A DNA stretch of 64,000 nucleotides from Desulfocapsa sp. (GCA_022712895.1 JAFLJS010000042.1:62001-126000), one strand, 5' to 3'; counted from the first letter of the stretch, positions 52,853 to 62,684 are shown. A program made the numbers and translations. The notes: generated by a model not told the origin, from the letters alone.

Positions 52853-53791
52853 TCAGCGAACCAGCATTATTCCGCTTTCTTCTGACTTATCCGAAAGTTC
52901 TTTCAAGTGGGCACGTTGTACTGCTGCGACAATAATTTCTATGGTACTGGCAAGAGAACGAGTTGGCAGGTCAAATTGTACCCCACAACAATACTGAATA
53001 CTTCTTTTATTCCTGATTTTAGATAGATGGCATATTTTCACATTCACTTTCACATGCAATTCACCCTCTAGGAAGAATTGGATCTCACACTTTTCATCTT
53101 CTTGGAACAAAGCCTTTTCCTTTTTTTGGATCTCAAACGACATCCCCTCATTGCTAATATTTAGGGGGAACGTCTCAATATCTTTTCGTCTTTTCTTTTT
53201 TCCTTTAATAAGGAGTGTGAAATTCATTGTTTTAGGAACCTTGGCCCGGAAGGCTCTAGCTCCCCGGACTTGTCTGCCAATCAAGGGAAAGGAGAGACGT
53301 AATACCGGTATCTCCTGAACCACACTTAATTCTTGAAAAAATGTTCCTACTTCAATGGCACTGGTGGAGGTGAAAAACCGTATCATGACCTTCTGGGAAT
53401 GGCGAATATGAAGATTTCCCATACCAGGCTCAAGGGGCAGGCAAATTATATGACTCATAAGCTTAAGATAATCACCTTCTTTGTACTCTGGAGTTTCCAC
53501 CTGAACCTCTCCAATCTCCTCCTCACTCTCCTCCAAATCGGGGATATCATCATGAATTCTGCTGAAATATGTTCTGGTCATACCATCCAGCTCCATCTCA
53601 AGGATCTTATCATCAAAAAGAGCTGTTTGCATATAAGGCAGTATCAGTTCTGGCTTAGTCAGAATATCTCCTTCTTTCATTCCATCTTCAACTGCCTGGC
53701 GAGTATAGGAGTAGGCATCTTCAGGAAAAAAGAGCGCAAGGTTCTGCTGGATTGTATGAAGCGCTATTTCTTTTTCTTCTTCTGTTGTCAT
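52853..53791 (-). CDS. PilZ-like domain protein
   Basis: A 312-residue cytoplasmic protein. The C-terminal ~120 residues (ARAFRAKVPKTMNFTLLIK ... FPLNISNEGMSFEI ... GVQFDLPTR) resemble a PilZ domain, which binds cyclic di-GMP through an RxxxR and a [D/N]xSxxG motif; here the motifs read RAFRAK and NISNEG, so binding may be weak. The middle part may be a YcgR-type N-domain. The N-terminal ~100 residues are acidic and unassigned. It sits at the edge of the chemosensory region, in line with a motility or biofilm role. Confidence 0.6.
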   Translation of the reverse strand: MTTEEEKEIALHTIQQNLALFFPEDAYSYTRQAVEDGMKEGDILTKPELILPYMQTALFDDKILEMELDGMTRTYFSRIHDDIPDLEESEEEIGEVQVETPEYKEGDYLKLMSHIICLPLEPGMGNLHIRHSQKVMIRFFTSTSAIEVGTFFQELSVVQEIPVLRLSFPLIGRQVRGARAFRAKVPKTMNFTLLIKGKKKRRKDIETFPLNISNEGMSFEIQKKEKALFQEDEKCEIQFFLEGELHVKVNVKICHLSKIRNKRSIQYCCGVQFDLPTRSLASTIEIIVAAVQRAHLKELSDKSEESGIMLVR

Positions 53792-54030
53792 GTTTTTTTG
53801 TATAGGTAAATCTGCAAGATCCTATGTCCAATTCGATTTTATATAAAAAGGTCAGCCTAAATATTTTCAAATAATGATATGGTTACAGGGCAATAGGCTA
53901 TTTACAAATATTCATCCGGCCCAGCTCTTCTACCAACAGACACAGCGACTATATGAATTTCCTTCTGTGTCCTCAGTAATATACTGATGGTTTCGATCCT
54001 TCTTTGTCTAGCATAATAATATTATAGCAT
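53792..54030. other. gap before the decayed kinase
   Basis: About 239 bases, AT-rich, with no ORF, RNA or clear terminator. It separates the PilZ-like gene from the decayed hybrid kinase; the region just downstream of the latter's stop might carry its promoterless tail. Confidence 0.3.
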
Positions 54031-54660
54031 TTACTCTATTGGTACATTGTCTAACACTCGTCGAACAGTCTTAACAAACACATCCTTATCAATTGGTTTT
54101 ATAATAAATGCACTAAAGCCAGCCGCAGCAGCCTTCTTGGTATCAATTAGTGAGCTATATCCAGTGCAGAGAATGACAGGCATGTGTGGAAACACATCAT
54201 GAATTTTACTGGCCAGTTGATCGCCTGTTAAAATTGGCATCGCCTGGTAGGTTATTACAAGATCAAAGGAATCTGGCCCGGATACTATACGATCAAAAGC
54301 ATCCACGCTTTTGACTTCCGTGGTGACGTTATATCCTAAATCTCGTAATATTACCCCTGTCACTCCGAGAACAATTTCTTCATCGTCCACAATGAGAATT
54401 TTTTCTCTGTATTCTGGAAGCGGAAGCTTTTTTTCATTGCTGTCATCAGTATTTTTCTTGGCCATCATTGGAAAATACTCATCATATTTGGTTCCTGTAA
54501 TTGGCGAACTCGTCTCTACAATCATCCATTATGGCTTTTAATAATACCCATAACCACAGCAAGCCCCATTCCTGATCCTTTACCAACTTCTTTAGTTGTA
54601 AAATCGGGATAACAAAATCGAGTAAGATGATTTTCATCAGTCCCAGAGTCATTATCTTAC
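54031..54660 (-). pseudogene. decayed hybrid histidine kinase (HATPase end plus receiver)
   Basis: The intact frame 54031-54525 encodes a receiver domain (KILIVDDEEIVLG...FIIKPIDKDVF). Reading further up the minus strand, the preceding ~130 bases translate as the end of a HATPase domain (DSGTDENHLTRF...DFTTKEVGKGSGMGLAVVMG...) that joins the receiver frame only after a frameshift near 54530 and carries a stop near 54656. The receiver's phosphoacceptor position is tyrosine (DLVITYQAMP) where family members have Asp. So this is the 3' remnant of a hybrid kinase, truncated on its 5' side close to repeat copy B. Confidence 0.75.
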
Positions 54661-54695
54661 AACAGATAAACGAACATAAGAACCAAGAACATATC

Positions 54696-54870
54696 TTGAT
54701 AAACTCGCAAAAACCAAGAATTTAGATGGTTAAGTATTTATGCCCTTTGTTCGGGTGAAAATATTCCCATTATTTCGGCGTACAAGGTACGTCGTAATGA
54801 TAGAAAATGTGCAGCAACGAAGGAGATGGAGAGTTTTCACCCTAACTACGGGCATAAATACGACGCCATC
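54696..54870 (+). repeat. dispersed palindromic repeat, copy B
   Basis: The best-formed copy. Its ends are GATGG (54725-54729) and CCATC (54866-54870); inside them GTATTTATGCCC (54734-54745) pairs with GGGCATAAATAC (54850-54861), and GGGTGAAAA pairs with TTTTCACCC further in. An inner GTAC...GTAC dyad is present. About 20 bases present in copy C (CTTCACATCCGAGGCGCAA) are missing. It lies between cheW and the decayed kinase. Confidence 0.9.
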
Positions 54871-55016
54871 ATATCTTGAATATTATGTTTCTTACTTGTC
54901 GTACACTCAAATACTCCAAGTCTTACGCCTTGACTCCTTGAGACTTTTCTAAAAACCTAATGTCAACACAATCCAGCTTGTATTTGAAAGATATTGCATC
55001 AATATACAAATAAGAC

Positions 55017-55472
55017 TTATTCATTCTCAAATCCTAAAACTCTTTCAACATCTAAAATACCAATCAGTTTATTTTCTGTTTTATAAACACCTACAAAAAA
55101 GTCACCCTGTATCCCTTTCATATTCGAAGGAGCCGATTCGATTTGATCTGGAAATGCAGTGACAACATCACCAATCTTTTTGATAAATAATCCTACATGC
55201 TCTCCCCCCTTTCCACTCACCACAATATTGCGCGAATCTGGACCTTTTTGTGTCTCTCCCAGCCCTAATTTCTTCCCAATATCAACAATGGTTACTATCT
55301 GGCCACGCAAGTTCAGAATACCATTTACATATCCAGGTGCTTGTGGAACTTCGGTCATTTCCATAAGCTTATTTATTTCCTGAATTTGTAAGATATCCAA
55401 ACCACACAAAGCATTGCCCACATAAAATGTCGATAATTCAATACGCTCTATTTTTTTATTATTATCGGTCAT
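55017..55472 (-). CDS. cheW: chemotaxis coupling protein
   Basis: CheW links receptors to CheA. The 151-residue protein has the typical CheW fold signature: FYVGNALCGLDILQIQEI, VPQAPGYVNGILNLRGQIVTIVDI, and GFENE at the end. It follows cheA by 24 bases on the same strand. No methyl-accepting receptor is visible in the window, so its input is unknown. Confidence 0.92.
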   Translation of the reverse strand: MTDNNKKIERIELSTFYVGNALCGLDILQIQEINKLMEMTEVPQAPGYVNGILNLRGQIVTIVDIGKKLGLGETQKGPDSRNIVVSGKGGEHVGLFIKKIGDVVTAFPDQIESAPSNMKGIQGDFFVGVYKTENKLIGILDVERVLGFENE

Positions 55473-55496
55473 AGAATCCTCTCTGATAAAGCTACT

Positions 55497-57395
55497 CTAC
55501 AATTGAATTGAATTTGATATTACTTCCTGACTTTGATTGCTGATCTCAGCCAAGGCCGTTTCAATGCTCCATTCCGGTCGAACAGTCTCCACAAGTTCAA
55601 CAATATCTACCATCATAGTGGTTTGCCCATTGATAATCATGGAGCCCATAATACCTCTCTGTTTCAAAGTGATTTTATCGATATCAACAGTTGTTTCCAC
55701 GGCATCGACAGGCCCTGTCGCAAGGAGCCCTATAGTATGCCCCCTCATTTTAAATACAATAACGAGTAATTCTTCCTGGTCAGCTAGTGGTTGTACCATA
55801 GCGACATCATCAACAGAGAGTAGAGGTAGGCTCCCATTTCGGTACTGCATAACTCTTTTGCCACCCACCACTTCAACATTTTCTGCTGTTACTTTCTCTA
55901 TACGTTCAACCTGATTGAGTGGTATGGCAAAATTTTCATTCAGTGAGCACCTGAAAGTAAACAGAGCCTGTTGTTTCTTTCTTTTTTGTATATTTGTTTT
56001 CTCCGCGGCAGCGATTGCTATTGCACGGTTGGTATCCTCAAAGGATGTTAAGTCTGCCATTTTTGCAAGATTACTCACATCAAGGATAAGAGATATTTGA
56101 CCATCTCCCATGATGGTAGCACCGGCATAGCCTTCACAATGCTGCAGATGGCAGCCCAGTGGTTTAATAACAATTTCTTCTGAATCCTGAAGTTGGTCAA
56201 CAATCAATCCATATGTCATGGACCCTGTGGATACCACAACAATATTCAGAGTTGAATCAATTGATTGACGCCGTTCTGTGCCATCACGATATTTTTTTTC
56301 GTTTGATGATCTGCCATCACCACGATCCTGCTCGTCAGTGCTAATGAGAGGGCTTTGGTGTGATCGACGATCCGCGATATTTTTTCTCCTGTCCGGAAGC
56401 TGCTTACCGGTATTGATATCCTCGTATATAGTTTTTATTCCAAGGACCTCAGAGAGTTTAACTAAAGGAAGCAGGTTTCCACGTAATCGTACAACTGGCG
56501 CATCTCCAACTCGTTCGACTCTTTTTTTGACTTGGACTGCCGGAATACGAAGCAACTCCTCAAGATTAGCCTGAGGAATAGCATAACGTTCCTTTCCAGT
56601 GCGTACAATCTGACAAGGAATGATGGCCAGGGTCAAAGGGAGCGTTATGGATATCGTAGTGCCCTTGTCCACTTCTGATTTTATCAGAATGGTACCGCCA
56701 AGTTTATCAAGATTAGTCTTCACCACATCCATCCCCACGACTCTTCCAGAGACATCTGTAACCTTGGGAGCAGTGGAAAACCCAGGAATTAAAATCAGGT
56801 TAATTCGTTCATTTTCTGACAATGCAGCAGCTTGATCTGCTGTTATCAAAGCTTTTTGTAATGCAACATCAACAAGCATATTGCCGTCAATTCCTTTACC
56901 GTCATCAATTATCTCAATAACGACCTGACCTGCTGCGTGAAATGCTTTAAGAATAATATTGCCAAGTATGGGTTTACCCTTTTGTCTGCGTTGTTCGGGT
57001 GTCTCAATACCATGATCCACAGAATTTCGAATAAGATGGGTTAGAGGATCACTGATTGCCTCAATAATCGTTTTATCAAGCTCAATTTCCTGTCCAACAA
57101 TAGTGAACTCTATTTTACGGTCCAGCTTTGCAGACAGATCACGAACCACCCGTGGAAATTTGTTGAAAACATTACCAATGGGTTGCATTCTAGTGAGCAT
57201 AATTGCTTCCTGTAGCTCGGAAGTGATTAGATCTATACGCTGTCCAACCACTTCTGCATTCCTGGTATCGCTTGATTTAATGGCTTGCAGGAGTTGATTT
57301 CTTGAGAGCACAAGCTCGCCAGCAAGATTCATCAATTCGTCAAGTAGACTAATGGCCACACGAATACTTGATTCACCTGTTTGTTTGTTTTTCAT
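55497..57395 (-). CDS. cheA: CheA-type kinase without P1 domain, with a second CheW-like domain
   Basis: The 632-residue protein begins directly at the P3 dimerisation helix (VAISLLDELMNLAGELVLSRN). It has no histidine-bearing P1 domain and no P2. The P4 ATPase domain follows (HLIRNSVDHGIE, IDDGKGID, GRVVGMDVVKTNLDKLGG), then the P5 CheW-like domain interrupted by a hydrophilic insert (~340-400, DRR/ERR-rich), and a second CheW-like domain (~470-615). GGAAAGC precedes the ATG. It could act with a separate Hpt protein, or be regulatory; no separate Hpt is found within the window. Confidence 0.85.
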   Translation of the reverse strand: MKNKQTGESSIRVAISLLDELMNLAGELVLSRNQLLQAIKSSDTRNAEVVGQRIDLITSELQEAIMLTRMQPIGNVFNKFPRVVRDLSAKLDRKIEFTIVGQEIELDKTIIEAISDPLTHLIRNSVDHGIETPEQRRQKGKPILGNIILKAFHAAGQVVIEIIDDGKGIDGNMLVDVALQKALITADQAAALSENERINLILIPGFSTAPKVTDVSGRVVGMDVVKTNLDKLGGTILIKSEVDKGTTISITLPLTLAIIPCQIVRTGKERYAIPQANLEELLRIPAVQVKKRVERVGDAPVVRLRGNLLPLVKLSEVLGIKTIYEDINTGKQLPDRRKNIADRRSHQSPLISTDEQDRGDGRSSNEKKYRDGTERRQSIDSTLNIVVVSTGSMTYGLIVDQLQDSEEIVIKPLGCHLQHCEGYAGATIMGDGQISLILDVSNLAKMADLTSFEDTNRAIAIAAAEKTNIQKRKKQQALFTFRCSLNENFAIPLNQVERIEKVTAENVEVVGGKRVMQYRNGSLPLLSVDDVAMVQPLADQEELLVIVFKMRGHTIGLLATGPVDAVETTVDIDKITLKQRGIMGSMIINGQTTMMVDIVELVETVRPEWSIETALAEISNQSQEVISNSIQL

Positions 57396-57486
57396 GTTAT
57401 ATTGCTTTCCATGAGGCTGCTCCCAGTCCTATGGCGACCTTATTTTCCACTAACAGTCTACTTTTCCATTTCATTTATTTTATCAA

Positions 57487-57849
57487 CTAATTAGAATTTA
57501 ACATTTTTTGGACCACAGATTCAATTTTAACAATTGAATCCTCTTGAAAGGTTATAAGCCGAGGGTGAAGTAGATGAGCTTTACGACTGTCAACATTATC
57601 ACTAATTATTAAAATGATGCGAAAATCACTGAATTCAGACCTAAACGTCAGCAGTTCGTCTAAATCAGAGCTTTTAAATGCAACGAGGATAATCAAATCA
57701 CCACTACGCAACTTAAGGGCCAACTGAGAGGGAAATAATTTTTTTGTGTGGAGTATTGTCATTGCGTCAAGAACAGACAGGTTTTGTAATTGTTTTAAAT
57801 AACTAACTGCAGCTTTTGAATTAGAACCTGTATAAAAAAAGATATGCAT
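57487..57849 (-). CDS. receiver-like protein without phosphoacceptor
   Basis: A 120-residue protein with alternating strand/helix pattern like a receiver domain, including RIILIISDN and an IVKIESVVQKML end. The phosphoacceptor Asp after the third strand is absent (LIILVAFKSSDLD). I could not assign it to a family. A strong GAGGGAGG ribosome-binding site lies before the ATG. It lies 91 bases upstream of the P1-less CheA gene and on the same strand, so it may be an interaction partner. Confidence 0.55.
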   Translation of the reverse strand: MHIFFYTGSNSKAAVSYLKQLQNLSVLDAMTILHTKKLFPSQLALKLRSGDLIILVAFKSSDLDELLTFRSEFSDFRIILIISDNVDSRKAHLLHPRLITFQEDSIVKIESVVQKMLNSN

Positions 57850-58114
57850 ACATCCTCCCTCTTTATTGCCTAAATATTGAGAACCAGTTTTTGTTTTCCC
57901 CCTTTTTCTTCTCTATGCGCAAAACGTGCCAACATGATGGTCGAGGGGGAAGTTACATACATAAGTCTGTATTATCAGAACGATAGGCGTCCGGGACACC
58001 GTTTGAATAACTCGGCAGAAGAGGGACAAGAAAGTAACCATTGGCTACCTTAGGAGACATGGCACGGCTACAAAAGTAGCCCTATTAATAGGATAGGGTT
58101 TCGGGGAGGAGCAG
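57850..58114. other. intergenic region with several dyads
   Basis: About 265 bases. It holds a near-palindrome (GGCGTCC-G-GGACACC, 57986-58000), a perfect hairpin (GGCTAC-AAAA-GTAGCC) around 58065-58080, CCTATT-AATAGG beyond it, and a long-range CCCCC...GGGGG pair around 57896 and 57945. No CDS. Possible leader RNA or operator cluster for the cheA unit; not matched to a known RNA. Confidence 0.35.
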
Positions 58115-59524
58115 TTAGGAAGATTGAATTAAACCATACTTTTCGCGTAACTGGTAAAGACGTGCTCTGGATAGTTGCGAAACCTGACAGGCGAGTTTTA
58201 CATTGCCCTTGGTATACAGCATAAGATCATGGATATACTTTTGTTCATGATTGTTTTTAGAATCCACCCATGACAAAGGACTTATTCGTTTGGATTCAAG
58301 AGTCAGAGGACTAGACGTAGCCGTGATTGGAGATGATTGAACAGCCACCTGAGCCTGACGAATACGGAAATGCTCAGGGAGATGATAGGCAAACAATGTA
58401 GGGGCCTCTACGGCACTGGCAACAACCTGCTCCAATGTCTGTTTCAGTTCCCTAATATTCCCTGGCCAGTTATATCCTGTTAAATGTTCAACAAAATCGC
58501 GGTCAATTCCTTTGCACTGCATGTCAGATCGTTCACATACCTGGCCAAGAAAATACGTTGCTAAAAGCTTGATATCTTCCTTCCTTTCTCGCAACGGTGG
58601 AGCAGTAAAGGAAAAAGCTTTTAAACGATATAACAAATCACTGCGAAATGTACCTTGACCTATGCATTTTTCCACATCTGAATTGGTTGCAGCAACAATC
58701 CTGAAATCACACTGCTTTTCAAAGGTTGAACCCACCGGTCTGAAAGATTGTTCCTGCAAAACCCTTAAAAAAGTTTTCTGGATATTCAAGGAAAGTTCTC
58801 CAACTTCATCAAGAAACAGTGTGCCACCATCCGCAAGGCTGATAAGCCCCTCCTGATCGTTTACAGCTCCTGTAAAAGCACCAGAAACATGGCCAAACAA
58901 AATACTCTCAATGAGAGTCTCTGGCAGGGCTGCACAATCAACGGTTATGAATTCTCTGCCAGCACGGCGACTGTTTTCATGAATTGCTCTGGCAAAAAGC
59001 TCTTTACCGGTTCCTGTTTCACCTGTAATCAAAACACTTGCATCAGAAGAAGCAGCCTGGGCAACCTGATCAAGACACTTGGTGAGGGGTGTACTATTGC
59101 CAAAAATTGCATCTCTTTTTAAAACAAGTGGGATTTTATATCCCTTGATCTTTTCCTCACGATACTGCAGTGCCCTGGTAAGATGTAGCAGTAATTCTCT
59201 TATAACATCGGGCTTTTCAATATAACTCCAGGCACCACTGGTAATAGCTTTTTCAGCACCGTGTTCGTCACCCTTTCCGGTGATAATTATGACCTCAGGA
59301 GCTGACGGGACAGTCTTAAACCGTTGGAGATACTCCAATCCATTTCCGTCTGGCAATTGAACATCAAGAAGAATAACGTCATACTCTCCTTTGATTACAG
59401 CTTTTAACCCTTCCTCAAGGGTGGATGCACAATTTGCGGAATGCCCTGAGCGCTCGAGTCTGCTCACAAGCATCTCCTGCAATACCAAATCATCATCGAC
59501 AACAAAGATATCAGCCACGTTCAA
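58115..59524 (-). CDS. NtrC-family sigma-54-dependent response regulator
   Basis: The 469-residue protein has a receiver (VVDDDLVLQ, phosphoacceptor DVILLDVQLPDGNG), an AAA+ sigma-54 activator domain (GETGTGKE, GAFTGA intact, FLDEVGELS), and a C-terminal Fis-type helix-turn-helix (ACQVSQLSRARLYQLREKYG). It activates sigma-54 promoters; its targets are unknown. It overlaps the sensor kinase gene upstream by 14 bases, so it is the cognate regulator. Confidence 0.92.
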   Translation of the reverse strand: MNVADIFVVDDDLVLQEMLVSRLERSGHSANCASTLEEGLKAVIKGEYDVILLDVQLPDGNGLEYLQRFKTVPSAPEVIIITGKGDEHGAEKAITSGAWSYIEKPDVIRELLLHLTRALQYREEKIKGYKIPLVLKRDAIFGNSTPLTKCLDQVAQAASSDASVLITGETGTGKELFARAIHENSRRAGREFITVDCAALPETLIESILFGHVSGAFTGAVNDQEGLISLADGGTLFLDEVGELSLNIQKTFLRVLQEQSFRPVGSTFEKQCDFRIVAATNSDVEKCIGQGTFRSDLLYRLKAFSFTAPPLRERKEDIKLLATYFLGQVCERSDMQCKGIDRDFVEHLTGYNWPGNIRELKQTLEQVVASAVEAPTLFAYHLPEHFRIRQAQVAVQSSPITATSSPLTLESKRISPLSWVDSKNNHEQKYIHDLMLYTKGNVKLACQVSQLSRARLYQLREKYGLIQSS

Positions 59525-62500
59525 GCACCTCTCTGACTGTTTGAGCCAGTTGTCTTTTTAAAATGGGTTTTAACAGGAACTTCTTAATACCCAATGAAAT
59601 AGTCATTTCCTCATCTATGGTTTCGCTAAATCCGGTACAGAGAATAATTGGTAGATCTGCTCGTATGTTCAACATCTTCTTTGCTAAAATCCCCCCTGTC
59701 ATACCCGGCATTGTCATATCAGTAATAACCAGGTCGAATTTATCAGGTTGTTCACTATATTTCTCCAAAGCTTTAATACTACATGTAAAAGAGGTTGTAC
59801 AATACCCTAAACTGTCCAGCATTCGTCGCATCAGATCAAGGACATCGCTTTCATCGTCCACAACCATTATTCGTTCATTTCCATGGGGTGTATCACTAAG
59901 TGAAATATCTGGTTCGTCTGCCTGTGGCTTACTAATTACAGGGAGATAGATATGAAAGACAGATCCCTGACCCAGCGTACTTTCAACCGTGATATCACCG
60001 TGATGCTGTTTGATGATACCATGGACAACAGACAATCCAAGTCCAGTCCCTTTCCCTAATTCCTTAGTAGTAAAAAAAGGATCAAAGATTTTACTTTGAG
60101 TGCGCTCATCCATACCACAACCTGTATCAGATATCATAAGGTCAAGATATTTTCCAGGGGCGAGCGGCACACAGTTACGCAATTTCCCAGAATCATTGAT
60201 ATCTACTTCAACAAGGGAAACAGTCAACGTTCCGCCACTTTCAAGCATAGCATGCTTTGCATTTGTACACAGGTTCATTACGACCTGGTGAATCTGGGTT
60301 GGATCAGCAAAAACCGGTCGACAACTCCCATCAATTTGTTCTTTTATTTGCAGCGTTGTAGGCAGGGAAGATCGTAACATTTTGAGTGCTTCTTTGATAA
60401 TCGTCTGAATTTCCAAAGACGAAAAGTCAAGTTCACCCTGGCGACTAAAAGCCAAAATTTGTTTGACCAGATCCTTTGCTCTGTTCCCTGCCTTAATCAC
60501 CTGCACTAAATCCTTTGCTGCTTGTCCCTCTGCAGGCAGTTGTTCTCGAGCCATTTCACTATACCCAAGAATAGCTGCCAGAATATTGTTAAAGTCATGT
60601 GCAATACCTCCGGCTAAGGTACCGATGGCTTCCATTTTTACTGCTTGTCGCAGCTGTTTTTCCAAAGATACTTCCCGGCTCACATCTCGTTTTACCGCTA
60701 CAAAATTGATTATCTGACCGTCATTGTTTTTAACTGGAGAAATGGTGGCCTCTTCTTCAAAAAGCGAACCGTCTTTTTTCTTATTGATTAAATGACCATG
60801 CCACACTTCACCTCTTATCAGTGTTCTCCACATTTTTTCATAAAATCTTTCATCATGTTTATCACTTTTAAGGATATGTGGATTCCTGCCAATAGCTTCT
60901 TGACGAGTATAACCGCTAAGTTTTGTGAAAGCTGGATTAACATATTGGATGTTTCCCATTCGATCTGTAATGAGAACGGTTTCCGATGCTTGATCAATGG
61001 CAGATGCCAACCGCCTGAGTCCTGCTTCTGCCTCTTTACGCTGTGTAATATCCAGAATGATAGCAATATATATCTGAACATTGGGGACAATGGCTTTTTG
61101 TAGATAGACTTCAACAGGATATTGTGTCCCATCTTTTCGCTGATGCCGAGTCTCAAAAATGAGGTTATCTATTGTATCATCTTTAAGAGGCTGTATTATT
61201 TTAGCAAATGTCTCCTCGGTATACTCTGGTTTTATATCGACTGGAGTGAGATATTGTAATTCCGACTGTGTATACCCGAGATTCCGTCGTGCTCCTTTAT
61301 TTACCTGAGTAAATTTGAGGGTATCGATTTCAAACAGATAAATTTCATTCAATGAATTTTCAACAATCTGGCCCAAAATAAGTTGTTGCTGTCTGGCTTC
61401 CTCTTTCCTTTTCTGTTCGCTCACATCACGTGCCAGAGCAACAAATCGCAACCCATCTTCATCTACAATTTTATCGACACGGACTTCAACAGGAAACAGT
61501 GAACCGTCTTTACGCTGATTGTTTCCTGCGATAGTAATTGGCCATTGCACCCTATTGCTTTTTCGTGTGAACTCAACAACATGTTTGTCATTGAATTGAG
61601 TGTCAATGTCAGCTACATTCATTTGCAGCAGTTGTTTTTCAGTATATCCAAGACTTTTACATGCTTGCTTATTGACTAATTGGAAATATCCATCCTCATC
61701 GAACACAAAAATAGCATCTGCTGCATTCGCGACAAGCCGACGAAATTTTTCCTCACTTTGCAACAACTTCTTTTCGACCTGTTTTCTATTTTCAATACCT
61801 TGTAGAAGCTTTTTATTAAGACTAACCAGCGAGCGGTATCTCCACAAGGCCATTACCAGAACAGTAATAAACAGACAAACAAGACTTATAGTACTAACGC
61901 GTTTAGCAGTCCAGTACGATTGCGGTCCACTCAACCACAATTTTTTAAAATCAGAAAAAAAAGAGTTCTTATCTTTTTTTAATCTCTTGATATAGGAATC
62001 AATAATGAGGAGTTTTTCCTGATGCCGGCCACCGATAGGTGCTGCGAAATAAGCTGAAAATGGGGTAAAGACTATAGGAGTCAGCTGAATGTCACTGTTT
62101 CTTTGTTCCTCAAAACCAACGGTGTTGTTTACTGCCACTACATCAACTTGTCTTGCATGAAGAGCGTTAAAAGAGTTCTGATAATTATCAAATTCAACGT
62201 AGTGGACTGGGATATTAAAATCTGCAAGGATGCTTTTCAAACCACTGGTTATCTTGTCCTTGCGTCTCACTCCAATTTGTTTATTTTCTAAGTCAAAGAG
62301 AGAAGAAAATTCCTGGTCGTGAGAATATATAGTCCCCCAGAAGGTCCAGACGGGCTCTTCTGAAAAGGATACAAATTTAGATCTTCGAGAGTTTTTACCA
62401 AACGAGGTCATAAGATCTAATTGATTAGCCTGTAACAACTCAAAACATTTTTTTAATTCACACCTTACGTATTCTATTTCCCAACCTTCTTTTTCAGCTA

Positions 62501-62684
62501 TATGGTCCAGGACTTCGACAAATAAACCCTTAGGACTTTCTTCAAAATAGACCACAGGTTTATTTTGAAAAATACCAACTTTGATTGGCTCACTGGCTGT
62601 AGCTTTTTCGTTGTGAACAGCGACAATCAATATGGACAGGACAAGTACAATTATTAGCAAAGGAAATTGTGTTTTTTTTGTCAT
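59511..62684 (-). CDS. hybrid sensor histidine kinase with periplasmic binding domain and PAS repeats
   Basis: The 1057-residue protein has a signal segment, a periplasmic solute-binding (SBP_bac_3-like) domain (~33-255), one transmembrane helix (~264-286), three PAS domains (~310-680), a HisKA domain with the phosphoacceptor in GGIAHDFNNIL, a HATPase domain (IFDPFFTTKELGKGTGLGL) and a C-terminal receiver with DLVITDMTMPGMTG. It probably senses an extracellular small molecule such as an amino acid and feeds the NtrC-type regulator that overlaps it. The decayed kinase fragment at 54 kb resembles its end and may be a lost paralogue. Confidence 0.9.
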   Translation of the reverse strand: MTKKTQFPLLIIVLVLSILIVAVHNEKATASEPIKVGIFQNKPVVYFEESPKGLFVEVLDHIAEKEGWEIEYVRCELKKCFELLQANQLDLMTSFGKNSRRSKFVSFSEEPVWTFWGTIYSHDQEFSSLFDLENKQIGVRRKDKITSGLKSILADFNIPVHYVEFDNYQNSFNALHARQVDVVAVNNTVGFEEQRNSDIQLTPIVFTPFSAYFAAPIGGRHQEKLLIIDSYIKRLKKDKNSFFSDFKKLWLSGPQSYWTAKRVSTISLVCLFITVLVMALWRYRSLVSLNKKLLQGIENRKQVEKKLLQSEEKFRRLVANAADAIFVFDEDGYFQLVNKQACKSLGYTEKQLLQMNVADIDTQFNDKHVVEFTRKSNRVQWPITIAGNNQRKDGSLFPVEVRVDKIVDEDGLRFVALARDVSEQKRKEEARQQQLILGQIVENSLNEIYLFEIDTLKFTQVNKGARRNLGYTQSELQYLTPVDIKPEYTEETFAKIIQPLKDDTIDNLIFETRHQRKDGTQYPVEVYLQKAIVPNVQIYIAIILDITQRKEAEAGLRRLASAIDQASETVLITDRMGNIQYVNPAFTKLSGYTRQEAIGRNPHILKSDKHDERFYEKMWRTLIRGEVWHGHLINKKKDGSLFEEEATISPVKNNDGQIINFVAVKRDVSREVSLEKQLRQAVKMEAIGTLAGGIAHDFNNILAAILGYSEMAREQLPAEGQAAKDLVQVIKAGNRAKDLVKQILAFSRQGELDFSSLEIQTIIKEALKMLRSSLPTTLQIKEQIDGSCRPVFADPTQIHQVVMNLCTNAKHAMLESGGTLTVSLVEVDINDSGKLRNCVPLAPGKYLDLMISDTGCGMDERTQSKIFDPFFTTKELGKGTGLGLSVVHGIIKQHHGDITVESTLGQGSVFHIYLPVISKPQADEPDISLSDTPHGNERIMVVDDESDVLDLMRRMLDSLGYCTTSFTCSIKALEKYSEQPDKFDLVITDMTMPGMTGGILAKKMLNIRADLPIILCTGFSETIDEEMTISLGIKKFLLKPILKRQLAQTVREVLERG

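Noticed and set aside
54740-54952. 70-codon plus-strand frame inside repeat copy B
   Set aside because: It lies in the repeat and its reading frame is not maintained in copies A and C.
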